Both the position numbers and the translations under genes were made by a program. A stretch of 64,000 bases of DNA from Kribbella kalugense (GTDB lineage Bacteria > Actinomycetota > Actinomycetes > Propionibacteriales > Kribbellaceae), in assembly GCF_004365875.1 (NCBI RefSeq), contig NZ_SODF01000001.1, forward strand, positions 2,976,001 to 3,040,000. The letters run 5' to 3'. Shown piece by piece: positions 15,288 through 22,482 of this stretch (position 1 is its first letter; each line of letters begins with the position of its first letter). The notes beneath the pieces were generated by a model. The model searched no databases, was not told the origin of the DNA, and saw only the letters and a program-made list of their open reading frames with translations.

Positions 15288-15998
15288 ATGCCAGTCGATC
15301 CGAAGGAACGCCGCGCCGCCCGGCACGCCCAGCCGGCCGCCTCACCGGCGCAGCAGAGACGCCGGAAGGCGCCGATCACCGTCGAGCGGATCACCGACGC
15401 GGCGCTCGAGGTCGTCTCCACCCAGGGGTACGACGCGTTGACGATGCGCAGCGTCGCCGCCGTACTCGACACCGGCCCCGCGTCGCTCTACGCGCACGTG
15501 GTCAACAAGGCCGACATCGACGAGCTCATCATCGGCCGGCTCTGCGCCCAACTGGTGCTGCCGGAACCCGATCCGGCCGCCTGGCGAGACCAGATCCTCG
15601 ACGTCTGCGCCCAGATCCGCGACCAGTACCTCGAGTACCCCGGCATCTCCCACGCCGCGCTGGCGATGGTCTCCACCAACCTCGACGTACTGCGTGTGCA
15701 CGAAGGAATGCTGTCGATCCTCCTTGCCGGCGGCATCGAACCGCAGCCGGCAGCCTGGGCGATCGACGCCCTCTCCCTCTACGTCAGCGCCTACACGCTC
15801 GAGATCTCCCTGGTCACCCAACGGCAATCTCGCGACGACACCCCTTGGATCGTCAGCCAGGACGAACTCGTACGCCGGTTCACCGCGCTCCCCGCCGACC
15901 AGTTCCCGAACACCAACCGCTACGCCCGCGAGCTAACCTCTGGCACCCCTCAGGACCGCTTCACCTTCACCCTCAACCACCTCATCGACAACCTGTAA
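15288..15998 (+). CDS. TetR-family regulator with TetR-type C-terminal domain
   Basis: 236 residues. The N-terminal helix-turn-helix lies at residues about 25-75 (VERITDAALEVVSTQGYDAL, SVAAVLDTGPASLYAHV) and is followed by a large ligand-binding domain of the TetR_C type, as in tetracycline repressor relatives. It is divergent from an efflux pump and monooxygenase and the gap carries three palindromes, so it most probably represses all three genes until the toxic ligand arrives. The ATG at 15288 is chosen because earlier starts lie in the operator array; the ribosome-binding site is weak. Confidence 0.9.
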   Translation: MPVDPKERRAARHAQPAASPAQQRRRKAPITVERITDAALEVVSTQGYDALTMRSVAAVLDTGPASLYAHVVNKADIDELIIGRLCAQLVLPEPDPAAWRDQILDVCAQIRDQYLEYPGISHAALAMVSTNLDVLRVHEGMLSILLAGGIEPQPAAWAIDALSLYVSAYTLEISLVTQRQSRDDTPWIVSQDELVRRFTALPADQFPNTNRYARELTSGTPQDRFTFTLNHLIDNL

Positions 15999-16080
15999 GT
16001 GCATGTCAAAGCGGCTTGGTTGGCTTCGACCTGGTTGTGAGGCGCCGGACCGCGGTGCCCTGGAGCTAAGGAGCGACGTC

Positions 16081-16725
16081 ATGTCAGAGGTCAGGGTTCA
16101 CAACTTCTCGATTTCACTCGACGGATTCGGCACCGGTGAAGGGCAGGCGCTCGACGCGCCGTTCGGTCACGCGGGCGAGCGGCTGCACGAGTGGTTCGTC
16201 GGTACGCGGTTCTTCCATGCGATGGACGACCTGCCGGGCGGCACGCTCGGCGCCGACAACGCTTTCGCCGAAGAGCACAACCCCGGGATCGGCGCCGAGA
16301 TCATGGGCGCCGGCAAGTTCGGCCCGCCCGGATGGCAGGACGACCCGGACTGGAAGGGCTGGTGGGGCCCCAATCCGCCGTACCACACGCCGGTCTTCGT
16401 CCTCACCCACCGCCCGCGCCCCTCGATCGAGATGGAGGGCGGTACGACGTTCCACTTCCTCGACACCACCCCGGCCGAAGCGCTCGCACAGGCCCGCACG
16501 GCGGCCGACGGCGCGGACGTGAGGATCGGCGGCGGCCCCACCGTCGTCCGCAACTACCTCGCCGAAGGCCTGATCGACTACGCGCACATCGCAGTCGTCC
16601 CCATCCTCCTCGGCCGCGGCGTCCGCCTCTGGGACAACCTCGAATCCCTAAACCACACCTACAACATCGAGTCAGTCTCAACCCCCACCGGCATAACCCA
16701 CCTAACCTTCACAAAGAACCAATGA
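16081..16725 (+). CDS. Dihydrofolate reductase-family (RibD C-terminal-like) protein
   Basis: 214 residues of the DHFR/RibD C-terminal fold. It begins with VHNFSISLDGFGTG and has the cofactor-binding segment DGADVRIGGGPTVVRNYL near residues 138-158 and EGLIDYAHIAVVPILLGRG after it. It should bind NADPH and reduce an unknown substrate; these small stand-alone members are not true folate enzymes as far as known. AAGGAG lies 9 nt before the ATG. It is 82 bp after the TetR gene on the same strand. Confidence 0.88.
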   Translation: MSEVRVHNFSISLDGFGTGEGQALDAPFGHAGERLHEWFVGTRFFHAMDDLPGGTLGADNAFAEEHNPGIGAEIMGAGKFGPPGWQDDPDWKGWWGPNPPYHTPVFVLTHRPRPSIEMEGGTTFHFLDTTPAEALAQARTAADGADVRIGGGPTVVRNYLAEGLIDYAHIAVVPILLGRGVRLWDNLESLNHTYNIESVSTPTGITHLTFTKNQ

Positions 16726-16777
16726 GCGAGGCCTACGCGTTCATCCGGATGAGGGCGCTGCGGTCGCGAACCGACTG

Positions 16778-17011
16778 CTACTTGTTCTTCGCGCGGTTTG
16801 CGTCAGCGGCGATCCGGACGTCGCGGAAGTCGATGACGGCCTCGCGAGCCACGCTGATCAGGGCGGCGAGGTCGCCACCCGACAACAGCAGTACGTCGTC
16901 GAGTACGGCAGGCGGCACGTCCAGCTCCCGTGGGCCGTAGCAGTCGTGCCACGCGATATCGATCAGCTGCAACAGATCGAGCGCCGCTTCAAGCCGCTCC
17001 CCCGCAAACAC
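16778..17011 (-). CDS. Small hypothetical protein, start uncertain
   Basis: A 77-residue frame, mostly helical and acidic, with the core LLQLIDIAWHDCYGPRELDVP. I do not recognise the family. It looks coding because the third-base composition and residue mix are natural. The GTG at 17011 directly abuts an AAGGG, which is too close to serve as a ribosome-binding site. A plausible protein-like stretch (LLLVASIAGQ) continues upstream in a different frame, so the gene may be longer with a frameshift, or the start may be later. It lies just downstream of the tRNA-Ala gene on the same strand. Confidence 0.45.
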   Translation of the reverse strand: MFAGERLEAALDLLQLIDIAWHDCYGPRELDVPPAVLDDVLLLSGGDLAALISVAREAVIDFRDVRIAADANRAKNK

Positions 17012-17087
17012 CCCTTCGATGCGAGCCCGACGCTCTGTCCGGCGATGCTCGCTACCAACAGCAACGGATCCTCCCGGATCGAAGCGA

Positions 17088-17119
17088 AGAGGCCCCTCCC
17101 CAACCGGGAAGGAGCCTCT
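17088..17119 (-). terminator. Hairpin downstream of tRNA-Ala
   Basis: AGAGGC (17088-17093) pairs with GCCTCT (17114-17119), and the stem continues with the CCTCCC/GGGAAGG pairs, giving a 13-bp stem with small mismatches and a CAACC loop. It lies 10 bp past the mature 3' end of the leftward tRNA gene and probably ends its transcript. There is no T-tract. Confidence 0.6.
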
Positions 17120-17128
17120 GTGTTGCGG

Positions 17129-17201
17129 TGGAGCTTAGGGGATTCGAACCCCTGACCTCTTCCATGCCATGGAAGCGCGCTACCAACTGCGCCAAAGCCC
17201 C
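17129..17201 (-). tRNA. tRNA-Ala (anticodon GGC)
   Basis: A complete cloverleaf is readable on the minus strand. The 7-bp acceptor stem GGGGCTT/AAGCTCC contains the G3-U70 wobble pair that marks alanine tRNAs. The D-arm is GCGC-AGTTGGTAG-CGC, the anticodon stem-loop CTTCC-ATGGCAT-GGAAG with GGC at 34-36, and the T-arm AGGGG-TTCGAAT-CCCCT. The discriminator is A. The next bases are CC followed by G, so the 3' CCA is not fully encoded. It decodes GCC and GCT codons. Confidence 0.97.
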
Positions 17202-17351
17202 GCGGTGTCTTGCGGACTCCGGAAGTTTAGCGGATGTGCACCGGCAAAGAAAAATCGGTTCGGTCGTGGGGCTGATGGGGTGGCTGGAGGCGGTGGAGGG
17301 GCGGCGTACGACGGTGTGCGGGGTGAGCCGATGTGTGTCTAGGTTGGGTTC

Positions 17352-18371
17352 GTGTTGACCACCTCTGACCAGGAATTGCTCGATCGGAACGCGCTCTCCC
17401 AGCAGGCTGCTGGGAAGGTGCACGGCTGGGCGAACGGTGCGCGGATGTTCGCCGTACTGCGAGGGCTGCAGGAGCGCGGCTGGTTCGAGTACCTCGGTCA
17501 ACCTCGTGAGCGGGCCGCGCTGCTCGCGTTCTCGGGTCTGGCGACGGCGCAGTTCGACGACGTACTCGCGGTGCTGGATGCGCACGGGATCGTCGAGCAG
17601 GAGGCGGAGACCGTACGGCTGACCGCGAGTTTCGCCGAACTGGTGGCCGACGACGCGTTGATGGGGCTCGACGAGATCCTCGATGCTTCCGCGCTGACGG
17701 TCGAGCAATGTCGCGCGGCGGCTGCGCCAGATCCGACGCCAATGACGGAGCAGGACGCTCTCGTTGTGGCGCGCGCTTCGGGGGGTCGGCCGAACGAGAT
17801 CACCAGGATCGAGTACGAGCAGTGGCTTGAGCATCTTCCGGAATTGTCGGATGCGCTGCGGTCGGAGCCCTTCCTCGATGTCGGGTGCGGTGTGGCGACA
17901 ACCTCGCTGACGCTCACGCGGATCGTCCCCGAGGCCCAGGTGGTGGGGATCGACGTCGTACCTGCCGCGGTGGACGAGGCCCGGCGCCGGGCGGAGACAC
18001 TGGGAGTGCAGGATCGTGCCGAGTTCAGGTGTCTGGACGCACAGGAGTTCGACGCCGTGGATGAGTTCGGTACGGCGTTCTGGGCGCAGCCGTTCTTTCC
18101 CGAGCCGACCCGCGCGCGGACGCTGGCCGCGATCTACCGGGCACTCCAGCCGGGCGGACTGCTGATCCTGCAGGAGATGGCGGTCCCGCCGACCGACGAG
18201 GCCAGGCTGCCCGCGTACACGCTGCGCCGGCTGGCTGTCCGCACCACCGGACGGCCCTACGGCCGCACCGCCGAAGAGCTGATCACGGAGGCTGAGTCAG
18301 CCGGTTTCACCCTGTCCCGGGTGGCCCTCGCCGACTCCGAGCGCTACGTGATCATGCAACGCCCCCACTGA
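17352..18371 (+). CDS. Class I SAM-dependent methyltransferase
   Basis: 339 residues. The C-terminal half holds a methyltransferase domain with motif I FLDVGCGVATTSLTL from about residue 174, the acidic post-motif VVGIDVVPAAVDEARRRAE, and a motif II region near RCLDAQEF. The N-terminal 100 residues resemble the winged-helix dimerisation region of O-methyltransferase-like enzymes. Substrate unknown; natural-product or small-molecule methylation is likely. The start is GTG 17352 with no clear ribosome-binding site. The gene is convergent with the phosphatase gene across a long hairpin. Confidence 0.85.
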   Translation: MLTTSDQELLDRNALSQQAAGKVHGWANGARMFAVLRGLQERGWFEYLGQPRERAALLAFSGLATAQFDDVLAVLDAHGIVEQEAETVRLTASFAELVADDALMGLDEILDASALTVEQCRAAAAPDPTPMTEQDALVVARASGGRPNEITRIEYEQWLEHLPELSDALRSEPFLDVGCGVATTSLTLTRIVPEAQVVGIDVVPAAVDEARRRAETLGVQDRAEFRCLDAQEFDAVDEFGTAFWAQPFFPEPTRARTLAAIYRALQPGGLLILQEMAVPPTDEARLPAYTLRRLAVRTTGRPYGRTAEELITEAESAGFTLSRVALADSERYVIMQRPH

Positions 18372-18442
18372 CCGCGGCTCTCGGTTCACCGTCCGCGGCA
18401 ACGCAGTCGACCCAAGACAGTTTCCGGGGCCGGGCGACGACC

Positions 18443-18497
18443 GCTCCTTTGCGGAAAGAAGTTTGCGCTATCTGCAAATTTCTTTCCGCAAAGGAGC
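18443..18497. repeat. 24-bp-stem hairpin, 7-nt loop, between convergent genes
   Basis: GCTCCTTTGCGGAAAGAAGT plus TTGC (18443-18466) pairs with 18474-18497 at 23 of 24 positions, around the loop GCTATCT. The stem is much more AT-rich than the surroundings. It stands in the 232-bp gap between the rightward methyltransferase and the leftward phosphatase gene, so a bidirectional terminator is likely, but the near-perfect 24-bp stem is unusually long for that. The rest of the gap shows no gene. Confidence 0.75.
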
Positions 18498-18603
18498 CGC
18501 TCTCACAGTCGATCCGCCGGGAGCGCTAGATCGGACAGCAGTCCACGCGCCACCGGAGGCGGTCAACAAGACAGCCGCCGCGGAGCGGTGTCCTTTGGAG
18601 GTT

Positions 18604-19248
18604 CTACCGCTGGGGGTCGTCGCTCATGACCGGTTCGGGGAGGGAGCCGGCGTTCCATTCTTCGATTCGCCAGCCGTGGCGGCCGGGGAGGAGGGAGACC
18701 CAGTTGCAGTTGGAGAGGCCGCCGAACGCGGGCCAGTTGGCTTGCGGGATGCCGAGGAACTGGCAGATGCCGACGCGACCGGCCAGGCCGTGGGTGGCGA
18801 TGACGATGGTGTCTTCGGCGGTGCCTTGTTCGCAGATGCGGGACAGCGCCGCGGCGAACCGGTCGGCCACCTCTTCGACGGTTTCACCGTTCGAGCCACG
18901 GCGTTGGGTTTCGCCGCTGCGGATGCGGGCGGCGGCTTCCGGGTTGATGGCCGCGAGTTCGGACGACGTGAGGCCGGCCCAGTCGTCGACGTCGATCTCG
19001 CGCAGAGCTTCGTCGTACTCGACCTTCAGGCCGGTCAGCACCGCGAGTTCAGCGGCCGTGGCAGCGGCGCGTTGCAGGTCGCTGGCGAACAGGCGGGTGG
19101 GCGCGAGCGAGGCGAGGCGTGCGGCGGCGTCGCGGGCCTGTGCGACTCCAACGGAGTCGAGTGGGATATCGGCTTGGCCCTGGATCTTGTCCTGCAGGTT
19201 CCACTCCGTCCGGCCGTGCCGCCAGACGATCAGTCGGCCCGCGGTCAT
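18604..19248 (-). CDS. Histidine phosphatase family protein (phosphoglycerate mutase-like)
   Basis: 214 residues with the RHG motif (R10-H11-G12 in VWRHGRTEWN) that carries the phosphorylated histidine. The second active-site histidine is near 153 (IATHGLAGRVG), and the acid region lies near LREIDVDDWAG. Actinobacterial members next to nadD-rsfS include glucosyl-3-phosphoglycerate phosphatases, a good but unproven candidate. Its ATG overlaps the rsfS stop by 4 bp, so it is translated with rsfS and nadD. Confidence 0.88.
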   Translation of the reverse strand: MTAGRLIVWRHGRTEWNLQDKIQGQADIPLDSVGVAQARDAAARLASLAPTRLFASDLQRAAATAAELAVLTGLKVEYDEALREIDVDDWAGLTSSELAAINPEAAARIRSGETQRRGSNGETVEEVADRFAAALSRICEQGTAEDTIVIATHGLAGRVGICQFLGIPQANWPAFGGLSNCNWVSLLPGRHGWRIEEWNAGSLPEPVMSDDPQR

Positions 19249-19622
19249 TCAGCGGTCGGGATCGGCGACGGCAGCGGGATGACCGGGCAGTCGCGCCAGA
19301 GCCGTTCGAGCGAGTAGAACGCGCGCTCCTCGTCGTGCTGGACGTGGATGACGACCTCGAGGTAGTCGAGCAGCACCCAACGACCCTCGCGCGCCCCCTC
19401 GCGGCGTACCGGCTTGGCGTCGAAGTCGACGCGCAGCTTCTCCTCGACCGCGTCCACGATCGCGCGGACCTGGCGGTCGTTGGAGGCTGACGCGACCAGG
19501 AACGCGTCGGTGATGGCGAGCTGCTCGGACACGTCGAAGGCGAGGACGTTGTCCGCCTTCTTGTCGTGGGCCGCTTCGGCCGCCGCGGTGAGCAGCTCGA
19601 TGGCGCGTTCGCTGGCTGGCAT
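19245..19622 (-). CDS. rsfS: Ribosome silencing factor RsfS
   Basis: 125 residues, the usual length. The RsfS core includes ITDAFLVASASNDRQVRAIVD, the WVLLDYLEVVIHVQ strand pair, and YSLERLWRD. RsfS binds ribosomal protein L14 of the large subunit and blocks subunit joining when nutrients are scarce. It is located between nadD (12-bp gap) and the phosphatase gene (ATGA overlap), the standard neighbourhood of this gene in bacteria. Confidence 0.95.
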   Translation of the reverse strand: MPASERAIELLTAAAEAAHDKKADNVLAFDVSEQLAITDAFLVASASNDRQVRAIVDAVEEKLRVDFDAKPVRREGAREGRWVLLDYLEVVIHVQHDEERAFYSLERLWRDCPVIPLPSPIPTAE

Positions 19623-19633
19623 GTGGTTCCTAA

Positions 19634-20245
19634 CTAACGGTTGGTGTAGAGCTCACGCTTGGCGATGTACTGGACGATGCCGTCCGGCACCAGGTACCAG
19701 ATCGGGTTGCCCTTGGCGACCCGGGCGCGGCACTCGGTCGACGAGATCGCCAGCGCCGGCACCTCGAGCAGGGTGATCCGGTCCATCGGCAGCTGGTCCA
19801 GCGGCAACTCGAGCCCTTCGGTCCCCGGCCGGGTACAGCCGACGAACTGGGCGAGTTTGAAGGTCTCGTCCACGTCCCGCCAGGTGAGGATCTGGGCGAG
19901 CGCGTCGGCGCCGGTGATGAAGAACAGTTCGGCGTCCGGGTACAGCCGGGACAGGTCCCGCAAGGTGTCGATGGTGTACGTCGGTCCCGGCCGGTCGATG
20001 TCGACCCGGCTGACCGAGAACCGCGGGTTCGACGCCGTCGCGATGACGGTCATCAGGTACCGGTCCTCGGGCGGGGAGACGAGCCGATCCGACTTCTGCC
20101 ACGGCTGCCCGGTCGGGACGAAGATGACTTCATCGAGGTCGAAGTACGACTGCACCTCGCTGGCCGCGACCAAGTGGCCATGATGGATCGGGTCGAACGT
20201 GCCACCCATCACGCCGATACGTCGTATCCGCTCCACAAACGCCAC
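19634..20245 (-). CDS. nadD: Nicotinate-nucleotide adenylyltransferase
   Basis: 203 residues with the nucleotidyltransferase motif [15 protein letters not shown] from residue 14 (the HxGH element) and [10 protein letters not shown] near the C-terminus, matching the family's ISSTxIR signature. It adenylates nicotinate mononucleotide to deamido-NAD in cytoplasmic NAD synthesis. GTG 20245 is taken as start because GAAGGG lies 5 nt upstream. It is followed by rsfS and preceded by a tiny membrane-protein gene on the same strand. Confidence 0.95.
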   Translation of the reverse strand: MAFVERIRRIGVMGGTFDPIHHGHLVAASEVQSYFDLDEVIFVPTGQPWQKSDRLVSPPEDRYLMTVIATASNPRFSVSRVDIDRPGPTYTIDTLRDLSRLYPDAELFFITGADALAQILTWRDVDETFKLAQFVGCTRPGTEGLELPLDQLPMDRITLLEVPALAISSTECRARVAKGNPIWYLVPDGIVQYIAKRELYTNR

Positions 20246-20265
20246 GTCAGCCCTTCAACAGCCGC

Positions 20266-20424
20266 TCAGCTGTGCGGCCGGCCCTTGCCCATGATGACGG
20301 TGACGGCCAGCAGCAGCAGGAACACGACCAGCGCGAACCCGCCGTACCACCACTTCGAGATGTGCGACGCCTCGACGGCGGCCGCTTCGATGGCCGCCAC
20401 CTGCGGCACGAGGATCGAGAACAT
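20266..20424 (-). CDS. Small single-pass membrane protein upstream of nadD
   Basis: 52 residues: a short N-terminal segment, then KWWYGGFALVVFLLLLAVTV as one transmembrane helix, and a basic tail GKGRPHS. A short membrane protein ending in a basic RPHS-like tail just upstream of nadD is, to my knowledge, a recurring actinobacterial arrangement. Its role is unknown. The stop is 20 bp before the nadD GTG, so the two are probably co-transcribed. Confidence 0.75.
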   Translation of the reverse strand: MFSILVPQVAAIEAAAVEASHISKWWYGGFALVVFLLLLAVTVIMGKGRPHS

Positions 20425-20500
20425 GGAGCGAAGCCTATCTCGTGGCCGCCCGGACGACAGCGACCGGTGGCCTCAGGAGGACACCGGTCGCGTGAAGAGG

Positions 20501-20629
20501 TCAGCTGTGGCGGACGTGACGGGTCAGCAGCCGGCGCCAGGCAGACGGTACGGCGTGCGCGCGGCGGGCCTGCGCAGCGAGGCGATGCCGCTCGTCGATG
20601 TGGGCACGGGCAACTTCGGGGGTGATCAT
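20501..20629 (-). CDS. Small hypothetical basic protein
   Basis: 42 residues, very rich in Arg, Ala and His (VARAHIDERHRLAAQARRAH), with no recognisable domain. GAAGGA stands 3-4 nt before the ATG at 20629, close but usable. Similar short helical Arg/Ala-rich proteins are common in actinobacteria and uncharacterised. It is leftward, divergent from the Lrp gene; an AT-rich stretch (20690-20750) between them may hold both promoters. Confidence 0.5.
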   Translation of the reverse strand: MITPEVARAHIDERHRLAAQARRAHAVPSAWRRLLTRHVRHS

Positions 20630-20773
20630 GATTCCTTCACGGGGTTGGTACGGCGATGCTGGGGCGGACTCACCCCAGTACCTGGAATTATACGGTTTCA
20701 ACTACTCTCTCTCAAACGAATTAAAGGCCAGGATCATTCCCAGCCTTAGAATCTGTGGTGAACAGGAGGAGTC

Positions 20774-21226
20774 ATGGACGCGACCGATCGTCAGCTGATC
20801 GAGGCGCTCCGGCTGAACGGCCGCTCCAGCTGGGCCGAGCTCGGCCGGGTGGTCGGCCTGTCCGGCCCGAGCGTCCAGGAGCGGGTACGGCGGCTTGAAG
20901 AGCGCGGCGTACTCCTCGGGTACCGCGCCGTGGTCGCGCCGGACCAGGTCGGACTCGGGACGAGCGCGCTGATCGGGCTGTTCCAGCGCGACGACGTCGA
21001 GACCGACGACATCGTCGAGCAGGTCCGGGAAATCGTCGCCGTCGAGGACTGTTGGTACGTCGCCGGCGACCAGGAGCTGGTGGTCAAGGTCCGGGTCGCG
21101 GACGTGACTCAGCTCGAGGCGGTCGTTGGCTCACTGCGGCGGGTGAACGGCGTCGTCAGGACTCGTACGACGGTTGTGTTGTCGACTCGCTGGGAGGGTC
21201 GGCCGGCGCCGCTGCCTGACGCCTGA
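20774..21226 (+). CDS. Lrp/AsnC-family regulator
   Basis: 150 residues: an N-terminal helix-turn-helix (DRQLIEALRLNGRSSWAELG, PSVQERVRRLEERGVL) and a C-terminal RAM domain with DCWYVAGDQELVVKV. Lrp-type proteins sense amino acids and form octamers. AGGAGG lies 4 nt upstream of the ATG. The last 71 bp overlap the 3' end of the convergent MFS gene. Control of that pump is possible, but a HxlR-type protein is the nearer candidate. Confidence 0.92.
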   Translation: MDATDRQLIEALRLNGRSSWAELGRVVGLSGPSVQERVRRLEERGVLLGYRAVVAPDQVGLGTSALIGLFQRDDVETDDIVEQVREIVAVEDCWYVAGDQELVVKVRVADVTQLEAVVGSLRRVNGVVRTRTTVVLSTRWEGRPAPLPDA

Positions 21227-22394
21227 CCTGCGGTCGACCAACGCCTCGCCGTCGGCCGATGAGGAGTGCGGCGGCCGCGACCACAGCCAGCGCGGCCGCG
21301 ACTGGGAAGAGTGCGTGCGGAGCGTGCTGGTACACCGATCCCCCGATGGCCGGCGCGAGGAACATGCCGCTGATGGACGCGGCGGCGTACAAGCTGGAGT
21401 AGCGGCCGACCATCCCCTCGGGCGCCGCGTCGGCGACGTGGGCGGTGGCGGTCGGTTTGTAGAGCATCTCCCCCGCGGTGATCACCACGATCGCCAGCGT
21501 CGCTCCGGCGAGCACCGGCCAGACGCCCAGAATCGCGAGCCCCACGCCGACGAGCACGAAGCCGATCGCGATGACCAGGGTCGCGCGATGACCGCGGAGC
21601 CGTACGGCGAGTGGGGCCTCGCAGACGACGATCACGACCGAGCTGATTCCGATGAGTACGCCGTACGCGACCGCCGACGTACCGGCATCGCGTAGGAGCA
21701 GCGGCATCGTCGCGAAGATCTGCCGGTAGACGGTGTCGACGACCACGATCGTCGCGAGCAGAACCAGCACGGTGCGGTCGCGTCCTAAGGCCTGCCAGAG
21801 GCCGCCGTCGGAGCGGACGGTCGAGGTACGGCGGGCGGCCGGGACGAAGCGCCAGATGATGGCGGCCATGATCAGGCTGGTCACGGCGTCGACGACGAAG
21901 ACGAGCGAGAAGTTGTACGCGGCAAGGAGTCCGCCGAGCGGTGGGCCGATGGTGAAGCCCGCGTTGCTTGCGGTCCGGGACAACGCGATGCCTTCGCGAC
22001 GGCGCTCGGCCGGCAGGGCTGTGGCGACGAGAGCGCTGAGGTTTGGGCGGCTCGCACCGCCACACAGGCCGGCGAGCGCGGCAACCACAGCGATCCACGC
22101 GCCCGGGACCAACGGCATCGCGCAGCAGGTGACGACCCAGGCGAGCTGGCTGGCGACGGCCGCCGTACGCAGGCCGAAACGGTCGCCGAACCAGCCGCCG
22201 CCGAGGTTGCCACCGAGCAGCCCAACGCCGTACGCCGCTGCCGCGAAGCCGGCCTGTTGCGCCGACATGCCGCGATCCTCGACCAGGTAGAGAGTGAGGT
22301 AGATCCACGCGAGTGCGCCGGCGGAACTGACCAGCTGGCCGACCATGACCGCCTTGAGCCAGGCGGGAAGGTCCGCGATCCGGCGCCAGTACAT
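21156..22394 (-). CDS. MFS transporter
   Basis: 412 residues, 12 predicted helices, with the MFS loop motif GGGWFGDRFGLRTAAVA between helices 2 and 3. The C-terminal 35 residues form a hydrophilic Arg/Pro/Ser tail that overlaps the convergent Lrp gene by 71 bp. This tail may be an extension tolerated by the overlap. It is probably a multidrug or metabolite exporter. The ATG at 22394 has GGAGG 7 nt upstream. It is divergent from the HxlR-peroxiredoxin gene, and a dyad lies in the shared 88-bp gap. Confidence 0.88.
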   Translation of the reverse strand: MYWRRIADLPAWLKAVMVGQLVSSAGALAWIYLTLYLVEDRGMSAQQAGFAAAAYGVGLLGGNLGGGWFGDRFGLRTAAVASQLAWVVTCCAMPLVPGAWIAVVAALAGLCGGASRPNLSALVATALPAERRREGIALSRTASNAGFTIGPPLGGLLAAYNFSLVFVVDAVTSLIMAAIIWRFVPAARRTSTVRSDGGLWQALGRDRTVLVLLATIVVVDTVYRQIFATMPLLLRDAGTSAVAYGVLIGISSVVIVVCEAPLAVRLRGHRATLVIAIGFVLVGVGLAILGVWPVLAGATLAIVVITAGEMLYKPTATAHVADAAPEGMVGRYSSLYAAASISGMFLAPAIGGSVYQHAPHALFPVAAALAVVAAAALLIGRRRGVGRPQVRRQAAAPADPPSESTTQPSYES

Positions 22395-22415
22395 GCCTGT
22401 CCTCCGTCGGCTAGA

Positions 22416-22438
22416 GTGAGTTCCCGACAGGAACTTAC
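22416..22438. promoter_or_regulatory. Dyad between MFS and HxlR-fusion genes
   Basis: GTGAGTTCC (22416-22424) and GGAACTTAC (22430-22438) are inverted repeats matching at 8 of 9 positions around a 5-bp spacer. It lies 22 bp upstream of the MFS ATG and 45 bp upstream of the regulator GTG, the expected place for an operator serving both directions. Confidence 0.55.
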
Positions 22439-22482
22439 TGGGCCGGTTAGCGTGGTGGCAACCGGATTCGAAGGAGTGCAGC

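Noticed and set aside
17088-17201. tRNA-Ala as an integration site for a mobile island
   Set aside because: No integrase, no second partial copy of the tRNA 3' end, and neighbours show no change in composition.
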